A stretch of DNA of 64,000 nucleotides from assembly GCA_032622095.1 (NCBI GenBank), contig CP136066.1, positions 202,638,978 through 202,702,977 of the forward strand. Reading direction: 5' to 3'. A model generated the notes under the pieces. That model was not told the DNA's origin and did no database searches. It saw nothing but the letters and a program-made list of their open reading frames with translations. Positions 34,096 through 47,786 of this stretch are shown piece by piece (the first letter of the stretch is position 1; every line of letters begins with the position of its first letter). The position numbers and the translations under genes are program-made. Origin of the DNA: Siphonodentalium dalli. Taxonomy: Eukaryota; Mollusca; Scaphopoda; Gadilida; Siphonodentaliidae.

Positions 34096-34627
34096 GATTG
34101 TTGGTGGGGGTATGGGTATAAGAATGATCTAGAATTTATTCAGTTACTGAGTTGGCTTTACCAGCTTGACTTGTCGCGAATTATGTTTCATATATCATTG
34201 AAGCCATTTTGTTGCATCATTACTCTAGTATTACACGTGCGACAGTGAGAAGTTACCACTGGTCAATTGCGGTCCCATGGAACTAGACAGTGTTCAGTCG
34301 GCAGCGACACTTTGAACATGTCTTTGATGATCAACATAAAAGAAACTGCGCCTACACGTGCATACATTGGGTTCAGTTCAGGTCATGGAGTTCACCGCCC
34401 TTGCATGACTGGCAGTGGCATCGTTAAAGGAACAATGCAATAAGGCTTTAAGAAGTTAATATGTGTTAACTGTTACAGATTACATGATAATATGGCCGTG
34501 TAATGGCACTGCTGTCATGATAGCACATAGGTACTGCTTTTTCCCCGACTAGTCGACTAGCAGATTTCGGGATCGACTAATTTAATAATCGCATCGATTT
34601 CGACTAGTCGATTAATCGTTTCAACAC
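33679..34627. mobile_element. hAT-like non-autonomous element with TSD
   Basis: The ends are (TA)GTGTTGAAACGATTA and, inverted, GTGTTGAAACGATTAATCGA; subterminal GACTAGTCGACTAGTCG palindromes occur on both sides. It is flanked by the identical ten bases GATATTTAGC (33669-33678 and 34628-34637); a hAT enzyme would make 8. The interior (949 bp in all) has a run of 30 G (34065-34094) and no recognised transposase. Confidence 0.82.
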
Positions 34628-35060
34628 GATATTTAGCAGCGACAACAATCTGTAGAATTTATTTTTGTTAGGATTTTCCCAGTAATACTTCGGGATATAG
34701 ATTTCTCGCAGGTCGTTAAGTTCTGTACACAAAATAACAAATGGTATTCATCAGACATTTTCGCCACATAACGGGCATTTCGTGTCTAGTATATATATAA
34801 TAGTCAGAAAATGTAGAGGTAACTTTATTATGCATATACATCTGATATAAAAAATACATTGTGATACTAGGATATAACACAGGGATTACCTATAATTTTA
34901 TAATTCCCATGACTATTCGCTATTGTTATTGTTGTCTATATATTGACACATCTACATTGTAACATGTGATCCTAAATTTCCTCCAATGCCTTCCAATTGT
35001 TCTGGAGTTACAATTAGTAGACCAGACTATGATGACCAGCTAATCATTTTCTTCAATGTA

Positions 35061-36760
35061 GTCATCTATTTAATGTTCTATGTCACTATATGTATATCCA
35101 TGATAGTCAATCTTCACACAATACACAGAGATATATTTATAGTTCATGTATTTAATGTTCTATGTCACTATATGTATACTCCATGATAGTCAATCTTCAC
35201 ACAATACACAGAGATATATTTATAGTTCATGTATTTAATGTTCTATGTCACTATATGTATATCCATGATAGTCAATCTTCACACAATACACAGAGATATA
35301 TTTATAGGTCATGTATTTAATGTTCTATGTCACTATATGTATATCCATGATAGTCAATCTTCACACAATACACAGAGATATATTTATAGGTCATGTATTT
35401 AATGTTCTATGTCACTATATGTATACTCCATGATAGTCAATCTTCACACAATACACAGAGATATATTTATAGTTCATGTATTTAATGTTCTATGTCACTA
35501 TATGTATATCCATGATAGTCAATCTTCACACAATACACAGAGATATATTTATAGGTCATGTATTTAATGTTCTATGTCACTATATGTATATCCATGATAG
35601 TCAATCTTCACACAATACACAGAGATATATTTATAGGTCATGTATTTAATGTTCTATGTCACTATATGTATATCCATGATAGTCAATCTTCACACAATTC
35701 ACAGAGATATATTTATAGGAGTCAATCTTCACACAATACACAGAGATATATTTATAGGTCATGTATTTAATGTTCTATGTCACTATATGTATATCCATGA
35801 TAGTCAATCTTCACACAATACACAGAGATATATTTATAGGTCATGTATTTAATGTTCTATGTCACTATATGTATATCCATGATAGTCAATCTTCACACAA
35901 TACACAGATATATATTTATAGGTAATGTATTTAATGTGTTATGTCACTATATGTATATCCATGATAGTCAATCTTCACACATTACACAGAGATATATTTA
36001 TAGGTCATGTATTTAATGTTCTATGTCACTATATGTATATCCATGATAGTCAATCTTCACACATTACACAGAGATATATTTATAGGTCATGTATTTAATG
36101 TTCTATGTCACTATACATGTATGTATATCCATGATAGTCAATCTTCACACATTACACAGAGATATATTTATAGGTCATGTATTTAATGTTCTATGTCACT
36201 ATATGTATATCCATGATAGTCAATCTTCACACAATACACAGAGATATATTTATAGGTCATGTATTTAATGTTCTATGTCACTATATGTATATCCATGATA
36301 GTCAATCTTCACACATTACACAGAGATATATTTATAGGTCATGTATTTAATGTTCTATGTCACTATATGTATATCCATGATAGTCAATCTTCACACATTA
36401 CACAGAGATATATTTGTAGTTCATGTATTTAATGTTCTATGTCACTATATGTATATCCATGATAGTCAATCTTCACACAATACACAGAGATATATTTACA
36501 GGTCATGTATTTAATGTTCTATGTCACTATATGTATATCCATGATAGTCAATCTTCAAACATTACACAGAGATATATTAATAGTTCATGTATTTAATGTT
36601 CTATGTCACTATATGTATATCCATGATAGTCAATCTTCACACATTACACAGAGATATATTTATAGGTCATGTATTTAATGTGCTATGTCACTATATGTAT
36701 ATTCATGATAGTCAATCTTCACACATTACACAGAGATATATTTATAGGTCATGTATTTAG
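35061..36760. repeat. 82-bp minisatellite, about 21 copies
   Basis: Unit TCATGTATTTAATGTTCTAT + GTCACTATATGTATATCCAT + GATAGTCAATCTTCACACAA + TACACAGAGATATATTTATAGG. Variants (ACAATAC/ACATTAC; TAGTTC/TAGGTC) are interspersed. One unit near 35720 is truncated. Short ORFs across it follow the period and are not genes. Confidence 0.95.
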
Positions 36761-38339
36761 CAACTAATGCTCAATATGAAGGACATAATTTTTTTTTTAC
36801 TTTTTACTTTATTTTTGTCAAAATATAAACAACGAGAGGCCGATCACGATCGGCAGATGTTTAACCCATACCCGGGCGATAGCGATTAGCTATAACTGAT
36901 AATTTATCAAAGATATGAACACAGGTATCCATATATCAGCACCATCTTGAATTCAATAGCTCAAATAATTTGTCTTAAGAAGGGGTTAAAGTATTTGTGG
37001 TTGCGAAGTGGGGGGGGGGGGGGGGTGTTCTAAATCTAATAACTCTATCCTTATTCATCCAAGGACCTATCTATGTGAGATCCAAGGGTTTAGTTATTTC
37101 TGAGGATATGTTTATAAGTTGAAGTTAGCTCATTGGAAACAAAACTACCAGCTATTCAAATCTCATTCACTTCTAAAGAGAAATTATAATTAGTTGACAA
37201 GCCAGACTGCATAGAACAACATGTGGGATTCCATCTCATATTTAATTTGAACTTTAATGACCCCCCCCCCCCTTCCCAGTTGTTATTTGTTTATCAATCA
37301 TGTCAAAAATGCATGTAGTTTATACAGTATAATTCAAAAATGTTATCTATATAATGTTATACAGCCATGTTATACAGCCATTATATGGTGCGGATGCTGG
37401 CCCCAATGATCCCTAAATCGAAAAGATTACCATAGTTAATATAAAGGAATGTAACACTGAATCAAAGGGTTTCAAGACATAACAATATTTTACAAGTAGC
37501 TTGCAGACTAAAACACATATCCTTCACTGTTAATCTTTTAAGCACTCTGTGGTCCCCAAAATTCAGTCAACCATGACAATATGAACAGATGGGAAAATAA
37601 GGTTCCTGGCAATATTATCTGCCATATTGATTTTCAAAATAATGCATCACCTATAATCTGTAAGCATATTCAATTGGTGTCTTATTGAACGTTCATTAAC
37701 TAATGAACCTGATTCAAAAAGAGGGTTCATTTAATATGTTTCTGCATAATACAAACAATAATGAAGATTTATCTGCTTGTAACCTATTGCATATAACAAT
37801 TATATTGGCTATTAGCCATTATTTTAATGTAATATCAAAAGAATGTGTCTGAAGGGTTAATATATTTTTCAAAAATCAATTAATCAATTCCACAATCCAT
37901 AGAAGTTAATAGTGTGAAGATAACCCAAGATAAGACATATGAGGAAGAGCCCATGTGCATTAAAGCATAAATCTGTTGGAAACTTGGAAAGGGTTAATTA
38001 TTTTCTAAGCATATCAATGGAATATGCAGACAATTGTGTAGGTCATGGGTCAATTATCAGGCAGCCTGTCATGAAATTTCAAAATTAGATAAACAAGAGC
38101 CTGGTGTCATTTATCAAATTTGACAATTAACCAGCCATCAGTATAATATTGTTTGTTTATCTTGGTATCCATCTAACCACTTGGCCATAGCTAAATAGCA
38201 ATTAATCATTTCATGAGCTGTTTACAATCTACATGGGCATACACCAGGGAATGTTATCATTATATTTCCAATAGAGTTGTCCACCATTCGACCATATACC
38301 AGTGTATTTCATGGAACTACATTATAAGTCACTTGAATT
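36761..38339. other. Intron without recognised gene
   Basis: Near 36830 there is a GAGAGGCCGATCACGATCGG + CAGATG fragment that also occurs at 26.92 kb. A G-run at 37010-37026 and a C-run at 37261-37272 are present. No exon was found. Confidence 0.5.
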
Positions 38340-39050
38340 ATAAAGGGCCATAACTTTGTTAAAATATATCGGATCAAACCCAAATTTGAACTTGATCTGT
38401 ATTTTGGGGTGAGGACCACATGTACCAAATTTGGTGCAGATCAGATGAAAAATGTTTTGAGTCATAGCAGCTTGCGTGAGTTCTAAGTAAACATTAAGAG
38501 TGAAAAGGGTTAATTAAATGATACCAAAAACCATACAGATGAAGACCGTGCTAAGAAAAACCTAGGTAAGAAATATGAGGCAGATCAGAAGATATATGTT
38601 CAACTTATTACATTGGATAGCATGTGTGTGAAGGGTTAATTATTTTCTAAACTGATCAACTAATCGATACCAAAAACTATACAGGTGAGGGGTGTGTCAT
38701 CATAAACCTACATATCAAATATGAAAACAATCAGACAAAAAATACTTTGGTTATAGCATCGGATAGCTCATGACTATGTGCGGATGCAAAGTGTTAATAA
38801 TTTCTAAACCGATCAACCGATCGATACCAAAAACTATACAGGTGAGGAGTGTGTCATCATAAACATGCACATAAAATTTGAACAAGATCCGATAAAAAAT
38901 ATTCGAGTAAATGAATCGGATAGCAAGTGTCTACGGACAGACGGACAGACGGACAGACAGACAGACGGACAGACGGACGGACGAACGACGGATGGTTGAT
39001 CCGGGCGTCGGCATTATGTGTACCATACATGGTATGGGTACACATAAAAA
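38340..39050. repeat. Repeat with (ACGG)n and terminal hairpin, type 2, copy 2
   Basis: Opening AAAGGGCCATAACTTTGTTA...GATCAAACCC, then three subrepeats with GATACCAAAAACTATACAGG, then GTGTCTACGGACAGACGGAC and the pair TGTGTACCATACATGGTA...GTACACA. It ends about 100 bp from the donor of exon 39151-39257. Confidence 0.75.
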
Positions 39051-39150
39051 TGGAAATAAATGTCCAGTACGGGCCATTTATTTCAATGCGGCGGTGTCTG
39101 AGACTCAAAAAAATGTATTTGGCCTAATTAATTATTTTGTTCATACTTAC

Positions 39151-39257
39151 AGGCTTTCCACAAATTTTTTCATGGTTGTTGCACTGTCAAGTTTCCTTCG
39201 TAGCCTGAACCATGTTGTAATCTGTTTCTGCGTCATGTCTGTCTGTTTGCTTATTTG
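39151..39257 (-). CDS. CERS: Ceramide synthase, coding exon 3 (homeobox-like segment)
   Basis: 107 nt; the acceptor is TTTTTCTACATCAG and the donor GTAAGT (39150-39145). Phase is 0 at the start and 2 at the end. Residues about 101-135: QISKQTDMTQKQITTWFRLR then RKLDSATTMKKFVES. WFRxRRK matches the third helix of the truncated homeobox found in CerS2-6 of vertebrates and in insect Schlank, but not in CerS1. The (S/T)..Q(I/V)..WFR pattern and the KKF.ES run leading into WRF are conserved. This places the gene in the homeobox-containing group. Confidence 0.93.
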
Positions 39258-39818
39258 CTGATGTAGAAAAATATAAATAAAATAGTATAGCTCTAAATAT
39301 GACCCTATGTAAATTTCATGAAAAAAGTGGGATAGATAGTTTGTACAGTGATCTATAGTCACACAAGACACATAGAGACATTCACGATTGTGAACGTGGT
39401 GAGGCCAAAATAAATTGAATTAAGCTGTATTTCCCCTAACAGGTGCAGATATCATCGATTACCCATCGAGACTGGTTTTTGAGATAATATCGATAGATCA
39501 AAGAGATATCGCAAAATATGCAACACCGATGCTATCGGTGACAAATGTATCATTATTTGACGAAATGCACTGTGCATGACACATTTAGCAGACAATACTT
39601 ACCTACTGATTTAACAAACGACCCTATAGCCTCTTTACATTTAAAACTTTCAGTTGAACTCAAGAAATATGGTAACCTTACACAAGCTCGGCGACACTAA
39701 GAAATGTACGAACATAATCCAACTGTTTCACCGTCCACCTTATCTCATTTAACTTATGTTCTCCAAAATATAACGCTATGCTGACATGTATAATACTATT
39801 ATATACATCCTCTATTAT

Positions 39819-40183
39819 CAGGGGCGCCGGAAGCATCCAAGGGCAAGGAGGGCAGAGCCTACAAAAAGGGCACTTTTCCGCAAAAAAGGGCATTTTCTCC
39901 GCAAACTCGGGAAAATAACCATAAATTCATTGTGGCAAAAATCCCTATTTTAATGATATTTGTCGGTTTTTATGGCCGTTTTGTGATAAAATTGACAAAA
40001 AATTAATATTCCTTGTGAAATTGGTGGTATTTGGACCAAAAAAGTCACATTTTGCTATAAAAACACGAGATTAAACACACAAAAAGCATTTTCTGTCTCC
40101 AGAAAAGGGGCAAGTCCTGCCCCCGCTCGCTCAAGGGCAGGGGGTCAGCTGCCCCCCTCTGCCACCCTCTTCCGGCGCCCCTG
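39819..40183. mobile_element. hAT-type MITE with perfect TIR and TSD
   Basis: 365 bp. TIR CAGGGGCGCCGGAAG / CTTCCGGCGCCCCTG. Perfect 8-bp duplication TCTATTAT at 39811-39818 and 40184-40191. Short GGGCA/TGCCC motifs lie inside both ends. No coding capacity. Confidence 0.93.
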
Positions 40184-40300
40184 TCTATTATGTATACATA
40201 TATAACCTTGCCAACCTGTATTAAGTGTCAAAGTAGACACAAACGCATGGAGACTATAAGTTCTCGCTTTATTTCTGTACCTCTGATATCATAAACATGT

Positions 40301-40542
40301 TTAAACCCTTTGAGTGCCAGGGGCCGATATTATCGGCCCTAAACCTACACAATAAGTCTGTTAAAGAATATAATAAAATATATTAAAATTGTAAAAAATT
40401 GTAAAAAAAAATAAATTGTTAAGCCAATGCATTCTCTTATATATGCGAGGCGACCTATGGTCGACTCGCATATATAAGAGAATGCATTGGCACAGGGTAT
40501 ATGGGTTGATACAAAAATCGGACCTGGCACTCAAAGGGTTAA
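40301..40542. mobile_element. B-family TTAA element, copy 2 (inverted relative to copy 1)
   Basis: TTAAACCCTTTGAGTGCCAG + GGGCCGATATTATCGGCCC on the left, one shared hairpin (about 40421-40487), and GACCTGGCACTCAAAGGGTTAA on the right. It is almost the reverse complement of 14680-14931. Confidence 0.9.
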
Positions 40543-41218
40543 GAGAGTGTTTAAATGATCTGAATCTGAACCTATAGCAGGCCCAAAAAATTTAGGTCGC
40601 ATTTTATTTTCTTGTTTAAAATTCCCACAATTCGTTTCCAAATGCTTCTGGATACAATCAAATAGATAACATTTGAGATTAAACACATTGATGTTCATTG
40701 CTATATTTATCTATTGAAAAGAATAAAAAAAAACATTCACAATTCATTAGTTATTGTTCAGAACATGCGAAACCAAAAACGAAAGCATGTGTTTCCGTTC
40801 GGGAGCAAGGAAACAATAACTCAACTTTCACTATACAGTGCATCACCCCATTCTGGACTCATCGACCTTTGATCTGGAATTAGTCACCACTATATAGCCG
40901 ACGTTAAGTGTAAAATAGTCCAATTACGTGTATTGTTATTTGACGACTTAACTGATATAACTGGGTATAGTTCGTGTACTTTGATCACCAAATATGTGGA
41001 AACATGAGCCACCCAACCGATATGAATGGCATTGATGGCACCTATTCAAGTGGTCTGTTATTATACAGTCTGTCTCGTAAATGGCTTTATCATATCATTG
41101 TTGTCACCTCGCAACACAGTTGTGGTATTTGACGGTCTACAAATGTCAATTTAGGCCATGCGGTAATTAATATAGATATTTTTGAGACCATTATTTATCT
41201 ATTGACTAGTGTGCTATT

Positions 41219-43230
41219 AGTGTGGTCGTGGGAGAGTTGAACCTGGAAGAAATTGGATACAAGCTGATTTTGGTGTAATTCGACGCGGAAAAACACCAGG
41301 AACAACATATCCAAAATCCGCAAAAATCCGCGCATGGGAAAATTCAGGATCTAAGATGGCGTCCATAATATATGTTTTTACCGGAAAATACTGAATTCTG
41401 CAGCAGGTGCTCCAATAAATGCCAAATTCGTAATAAATTGAAATATACACAAACAATGCTTAGTCGTAAACCATATCAGTAGAATGTTTTTCCCCAAAAT
41501 GGCCGCCAAAATGGACAAAATCGAATGAAATTTACATTTTGTGCAAAATTGAATATCTAGTCCTATATGAGTGAATTATGTGAGGAAGAATGACTGCAGA
41601 GTATAAGAGAATATTTTGATTTTAGAGCTGTACGAATTCCCTCTAATGTATCTCATGAGAGAGCAAGTGAAATCAGGGTCTTATGGAACGGTTAAATATT
41701 GGACTTTTGGGCTCCCAGAAACGGAAAAATGATGCAGTTTTATCTGTACTGCTAATTTTGAATCCTGTGATATATGTGTAATTAAACAACTAAACTGGAT
41801 TTAGTAGGGATGTATTGACTATGCAGCCATTCTCTAGAAGCAGAAATACGTGTACTCAGAGCAGTCTCACGAATGTGACCGATCACCATTTATTTTGATA
41901 TATACGGCATAAAACCTTAAAAAATTAACTTCTATAAAACGGTATGAATTATGTTCATATTGTACTGGGTAAAATGCGTAGATCCTATTGTCTGTGTCCC
42001 AAAATAGTAGTTATTGTTGCCTCAGATCAAGTGATAAAACACGAATATTTTGCTTTTATCACAATAATGCATGATGGTATACCATGAACTAAATTTATAA
42101 AAAATACAAAGGAGTACCATAGACTGTCTTCAATAAATTCCAAACTTGACCAAAATTGCTTACATACTCTGTGACAGAAACTGTGTTTATACCTGGAAAT
42201 TATATTTGGTTTAATTCACCAAGGCCACATCTACGCGAAACTTACTACATTTTCTTTAACCGCATCACCGCGTTTACCCCTTCTCCCTAATATTACACAT
42301 GTCTGCTGCACACAGAACCACAACTAACACTGATCACCTGATATTTAGCACGATTACGTGGGTGGTAATTGTAAGATATTTTCAACAAAAATATACTGAA
42401 AACTAATAGTGTCAATTGCGTGGTAGCTTATTCCAGTTGTAAAGTGGCGACTGAAGCTATTTTAACACAATTGTCTACTAAGAAACCGGTTTGGTAGCAG
42501 CATGAAAATTAGTCTTACATGCAATGTGCGATGTGCCGTCTCTTTGATCTGGTGAGATGCGGTGCTAATCTATTGAAGATATGAGTTTTTCTTTAAAGGA
42601 TAATACGCACTGCAACATACGTGTGTGGTATATTATCACCGGGAGTGTTGACAATAATGAAACTACCATGCACTGTGATGCGAAACATTAGTTCGTGTGT
42701 TGCATGCTCAAAATAATATTTTTGGCCTGAAAGTTAAGACGTAAATCATTGGGGGGTTTGACTTGCGGTGCAGTGGCCAATAAATGATCCAGATTGATCT
42801 GTTTTAATGATGTGTGTACCTTTAAAGATATTTAATAACCGACTTGTATATTACCAATACGCATTTCACTCTTATGTGGTTATCCAATATGTTGCTTTCT
42901 TCGTGGTATGGCTTGGAGTTGCGGCCATTTTAACAGCCATTTCATGGCCACGATTTCTGTCCGTGTCACTCTACTCGCTCCCGTACTCTAATTTAACAAA
43001 ACTGATATAACGGCGTAATTCCGATGCCACTATATATCGAATAATGACTTATTTCGAGAACTGATGTAGTCTAGACAACCATGTTGGACGCCGTCTTGGA
43101 TAACAAAGTTTCCCGGAAGCGAATTTTTGATATGTTGTTCCGGAGGCTTTTCCGTGTCGAATGACACCAAAATTAGCTTGTATCCAATTTCTTCCGGGTT
43201 GATCCCCAAATTCTGCTTCAACTACCACAC
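41219..43230. repeat. Inverted repeat pair enclosing about 1.7 kb
   Basis: The segment at 41219-41390 (GGAAGAAATTGGATACAAGC, ATTTTGGTGT, GGAACAACATATC, AAGATGGCGTCC) recurs inverted at 43050-43230 with about 80-85% agreement by eye. Both outer ends begin TAGTGTGGT. I could not define a target duplication. It may be the two ends of an old transposon, or an inverted duplication. Confidence 0.55.
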
Positions 43231-45600
43231 TATAACTTCAATTTGATTGGTCGATAGCTACACATGATAAACCCGTATTACATGGTCAACATCGAACCCC
43301 ATGATATTTCTGGGAACCACACATACTTTTTTCCGTATCGTGTAGATACCTCGATTCCTGAATATCATATTGTCGCTTACGTCACAACGCGGAAGTAAGT
43401 CCCATAATATTTCTGGGAACCACACAGCATTTTTGTTCGTATTATTTGTCAAACAAAGGAGAGGAATTATTTCAGATTCAATCTCAGTCAAGAGTGTGAT
43501 ATTATTTTTTATTTGTTGATATTTGTAACAATTAAATTTTCTTTCCAGTTATTTATGGTGAAATCTGTTATGGGAAAAATATCAGAGTACATGAATTTTA
43601 ATTTACTCTTTTTGTAATTCAAACTGAACAAATACTGAAACATTAGGTTTAATTAGGTTTATTAATTTCTATATAGGAGAAAGAAGGGATATGCTGATTT
43701 GAATCTACTGTTACGGTCAATAGATAAAATCGTCACCCCGTGGCTGTTCATGTATAGTACGGGTTTGTACCTATCCTCAGCCAGCCCTATCCAAATCTGC
43801 ATTCGGCCTCATGTGATATATATGCCTGGCTTCGTGTAGGTAAAAACCCGTCTTACGTGTTGGGCCAACATACAATTAACAACGATGTATTAATGATGGG
43901 TTCAAGTTTAATAGTCAAATACCCGAGGGTATCATGCACCAAACCCGAGAATTGCGGTTTTGATAAATGAACATATCTTCCCTCAGATGAAGCTATATAT
44001 CTCCCAGTTAAATGGTGATATCCACTATTCAAAACATAATTTCGCAAATCAGAATGTTCCCTCAATGGGATAGCCACCATAGCTTGCTCTCACCCCAATA
44101 AATTTAATAGAAATTCCGACTCATTTCCGATTTGATCATAAATAGACACTTTTTGACTTTAGGTAGTTGGTTTGAAACATAATTATCAGTTATTGATGGC
44201 AGATAATGCGTGTATCAATAGAAAAATATATGTTTAATAAACCATAGAATTGTCTAGCCTGCAGAGCGGTTCGCAAAAATTCCATATGCGTCCAAGTGTG
44301 GGTACCCACCATAATTTTGGGTATCAACGCCGCAGATCGAGATGTCGCCAAACTCAGATCTGGGATGTCAAAGATGCCAATGATATACTTCACATTTGGA
44401 CACGTTCTACTTGAAAATATCCCAATTATCATTCAGACAGGCCGGCACTTGGATCATCTTTAGGGCGGGGGTGCATGTGCAAGGGTGAAAACGTACCAAG
44501 GCATCGTGAGTATTTCCTTACACACTCTGACGCATAGGCAAGCATTCTGAGCTTAAATACCTTAAATATTAATTATCTTTCTCTAAGAAACCATATCACT
44601 ATAATAGTCAAATATTTGATGCCACAAAGACAATTTATATATATAGATGTTACTATCCCCATGCTACACGCGTCAATGATTATGTTGAATGCGGCAATGT
44701 TGATGGTCCGTGCATTGATGTCGCCGACTTGCGCGTTTGTACGCAGTGTGCATATCCAGAATGAAGGTTTTGAAAGAGTCTGAAGTACTCTTCAGTCAAT
44801 TTTTTTAAATATGTGAACTTGTGCAGCAAACTAATCAGTGTTGTTAACCAGATATTAAACTGTTATTACCCTAAGAAGAGATAATATATGCGTGACGCTT
44901 GATTCACCCGAAGCGTCAGAAAGACGTAATTTTGTTGAGTACTGTTGTCATATATATCATCGGACTATATTACCAATTTACCTGTGCCATTTAGTTAAAT
45001 TAGTTAACTTTGTTTGCAAATGCAAACATTATCAAACATATAACAATATGGTGCTTCATTCTAAATTGTGATTTGAATAAGTACTATCCCACAACAACAT
45101 TACCAGCTAATCTACCAGTGTGACAAACAGGCAGCCAGGGCGAGCATTCGTTCACAAGAAAACCATAGTCAGAAATGGTAACGCGCTCAAGATCATGTAT
45201 GATATACCCATGTATAGAATCTTTTTCATTTCTGTTATTTGTAATTGGCATAGCTTATCACAAACCAAAAATCAACATTATTGACATAATGTAAATGCCA
45301 ATAAACGAAATTGAAATTATCAACTACACCTTTTACCGAGCTCGGCCTCGGGGTCGCACTACAACTTTTAATGTGTTCCAATAATTAACATTCTATAAAT
45401 AGAACCCCCATGCGCTATGGCAGGGCCCAGGCGAAACAATAATTTGTACATTAGTATACACGCGGCGCGCGTAATAAACAATGTAACATGACATTTAGCC
45501 AATCCACCAAACAATATGCCTGCAGAATAGAGTTGATAGGATCAGTTCACTGTCATGTTATACTGTTTATAAACACATACTGACCCTAGTTGTATACGTT
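43231..45600. other. Intron without recognised gene
   Basis: No conserved coding exon was recognised. GATATTTCTGGGAACCACAC occurs twice (43300 and 43408) as part of a roughly 105-bp diverged duplication. The remainder appears unique. Confidence 0.5.
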
Positions 45601-45621
45601 CACATCTTCATGTAAAACATA

Positions 45622-45757
45622 TAAACACAGAATGACACGGTGTGTAAATGGGTTTGTCGATACGGCACGAGTGCAAGCGCCTCGAGGTCTATCCTTCCGC
45701 GACAGAAAGAGTGCCGTATCGACAAACCCATTTACACATCGTGTCGTTCTGTGTTTA
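45622..45757. mobile_element. Palindromic MITE
   Basis: Arms of about 46 bp (AAACACAGAATGACACGGTG + TGTAAATGGGTTTGTCGATA) mirror each other around a 40-nt loop (GAGTGCAAGCGCCTCGAGG...). The few mismatches are GGTG/GATG-type. It is flanked by TA on both sides. Confidence 0.8.
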
Positions 45758-47326
45758 TTACACGCTTCGCATCCTAGAATCAGTGCATTGAATACAGACT
45801 TAAAAGGTTTATTTAGGCACATAGAGGGCGTGTTTTGTCATGTGTGATGATGCTTTTATTTTATAGTTGCGGTTTCATGGTTGAGGCGAATGTCATGTAC
45901 GTCAACGAGATGCGTATGGAACGTATGTTCCATACGTATTTGTAAATATGGAACAGCAATAACACTGTACTTATGGGAACAAGCGTGTAATAAAATATTG
46001 TATAATCGCCTTACTGCATACAGTGAGTCTTTGTCACCATGCAGAGACAGACAATGCTGTACACAATCGCCATACATTGTATATGCACTTATTGCGAATC
46101 AGTAAACAATATGTTTTTATATACAGAGTATCATGTTTGAGCATTCATTAACATATAAGTGGAACGGACTGCATTGGACCGGTCTATTCATGGGTTCCAC
46201 GGTACTGGACTGGAGATTGGCCGGTCCGGTCCTCATCACTACTCTCCTTCCACAGCCCCCCCCCCCCCCCCCCCCCGATATGGCTACTTTGCACGAATTT
46301 CAAATTCGATTATCTCTCTCTACCACCTGCCATCTGGTGAAATCAGCTACTATCGATTTGGCAGCCAATCGTATACATGTATCTCCCAATTTTCTTTGAT
46401 CGGCGGCATTACGACATTAGTAGAACAGATAAAGCAGATAGTGTCAGTTTTGAAAGTTATTTTCACAAAGTAATAAAGTTAACCAGGTTGCGGAGAATTG
46501 TGATAAAGTTACCCAGGTTAATCAAATTTCGTGTTTATCCATCTGGTTTATCAACGAAATATTCATATTTTGCGATAAAAATAACCATCTCAGTACTAAT
46601 ATCTCGCAATGTGTGCTTAATGAGGGCAATTAATTGCCAAAACTGAATAGAATTTCTCTCACTCAGTCACTTTTAAATCGCGTTCAAATGGTGAGATTTA
46701 CTTAACCAGTGTAACTTTATCACAATTCTCTCCAACCTGGGTAACTTTATCACAATTTCTGGAACCTGGTAACTTTGTCACACAAAACAAACATAAGTGC
46801 GACCAATTTAGGCACAGTAATAAGCTCAGTGCGTGAGTTTTTTGTTTTTGTTTTGCAATATTATTACGATTCTTGGTTAGGTAGCCCAGTATTTTGGGGA
46901 AATGTGTATTATTTGACGAAAATTTCATCCAAATCGACTGGACAAGGATATTAACACCCTAGTATTACAAATCTAACTTGCTTTCTCAAAAACCTGGCTA
47001 TAGGCGTTTGGCACAATATATATGTTTATTTAATCTTCTAAGTCCTAACCTCTAACTCAAGATTATTTCAGATATCTCCAATTCTCAGAAAAAGCATTAT
47101 TTCCCGTCTGAACTATACCACTCCTTTACATATGCATATTGGGGATGGGGCATGTAGTCAAATGGAAGAGGACTTCATATAAGCCCTCGGGTTTGTTGTC
47201 GTTTCCATATATTAACACTTCCATTTTGCATATTGTATATTGTATACATATATTGTAGCAACAAAGCGTTTCGATAACCAATTTAAAAACAAAAATATAT
47301 TCACAAGGAAGGACTGCAAATTGCTT
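45758..47326. other. Intron without recognised gene
   Basis: Contains a C-run (46257-46276) and diverged repeats of GGTAACTTTATCACAATT, present in inverted sense at 46480-46515. No exon is expected or seen. Confidence 0.5.
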
Positions 47327-47786
47327 TAAAGGCCCACTTAATTTTCGAGTCTCAGATTATTTTGTTTTTAGTGACTTGATATACGGTTTTAATAACAATC
47401 TATGCCATAAAATATGATTAAAATACTATAATTCATCACTATTTGAAACATCTGTGTCTCATAAGATGCCCACAGAGAAATAGAAAACTGCTGAAGACTT
47501 CCCCCCTCCGAAACCCATAATGCAACAGAATTCAAACTTTTTCAATGAAAGGGGAAGAACTCTATCTTTAATATATACTAGTAGAGTTATTCCCCCTGCA
47601 TTGAAAATAATACTATTTTTACTTCAATCTTGATGACAAAACTCAACAAAAATAACATGTTCACAGTTTATAACACCGGATAAGTTAATAATACAATGTT
47701 TTGGATCTTCCTCTTTCAAATGGTATATAATACGGCATATTTTATATAATGTAATCTGGGGCTTCGAAAGTCAAGTGGGCCTTTAA
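47327..47786. mobile_element. M-family TTAA element sharing its TTAA with the next element
   Basis: TTAAAGGCCCACTTAATTTT at the left and AGTCAAGTGGGCCTTTAA at the right. Its right TTAA (47783-47786) is also the left TTAA of the C-family element that follows. Confidence 0.82.

Noticed and set aside
38911-39261. ORF with TDRRTDRQTDRR repeats
   Set aside because: It is a translation of the (ACGG/ACAG)n tract of a dispersed repeat.
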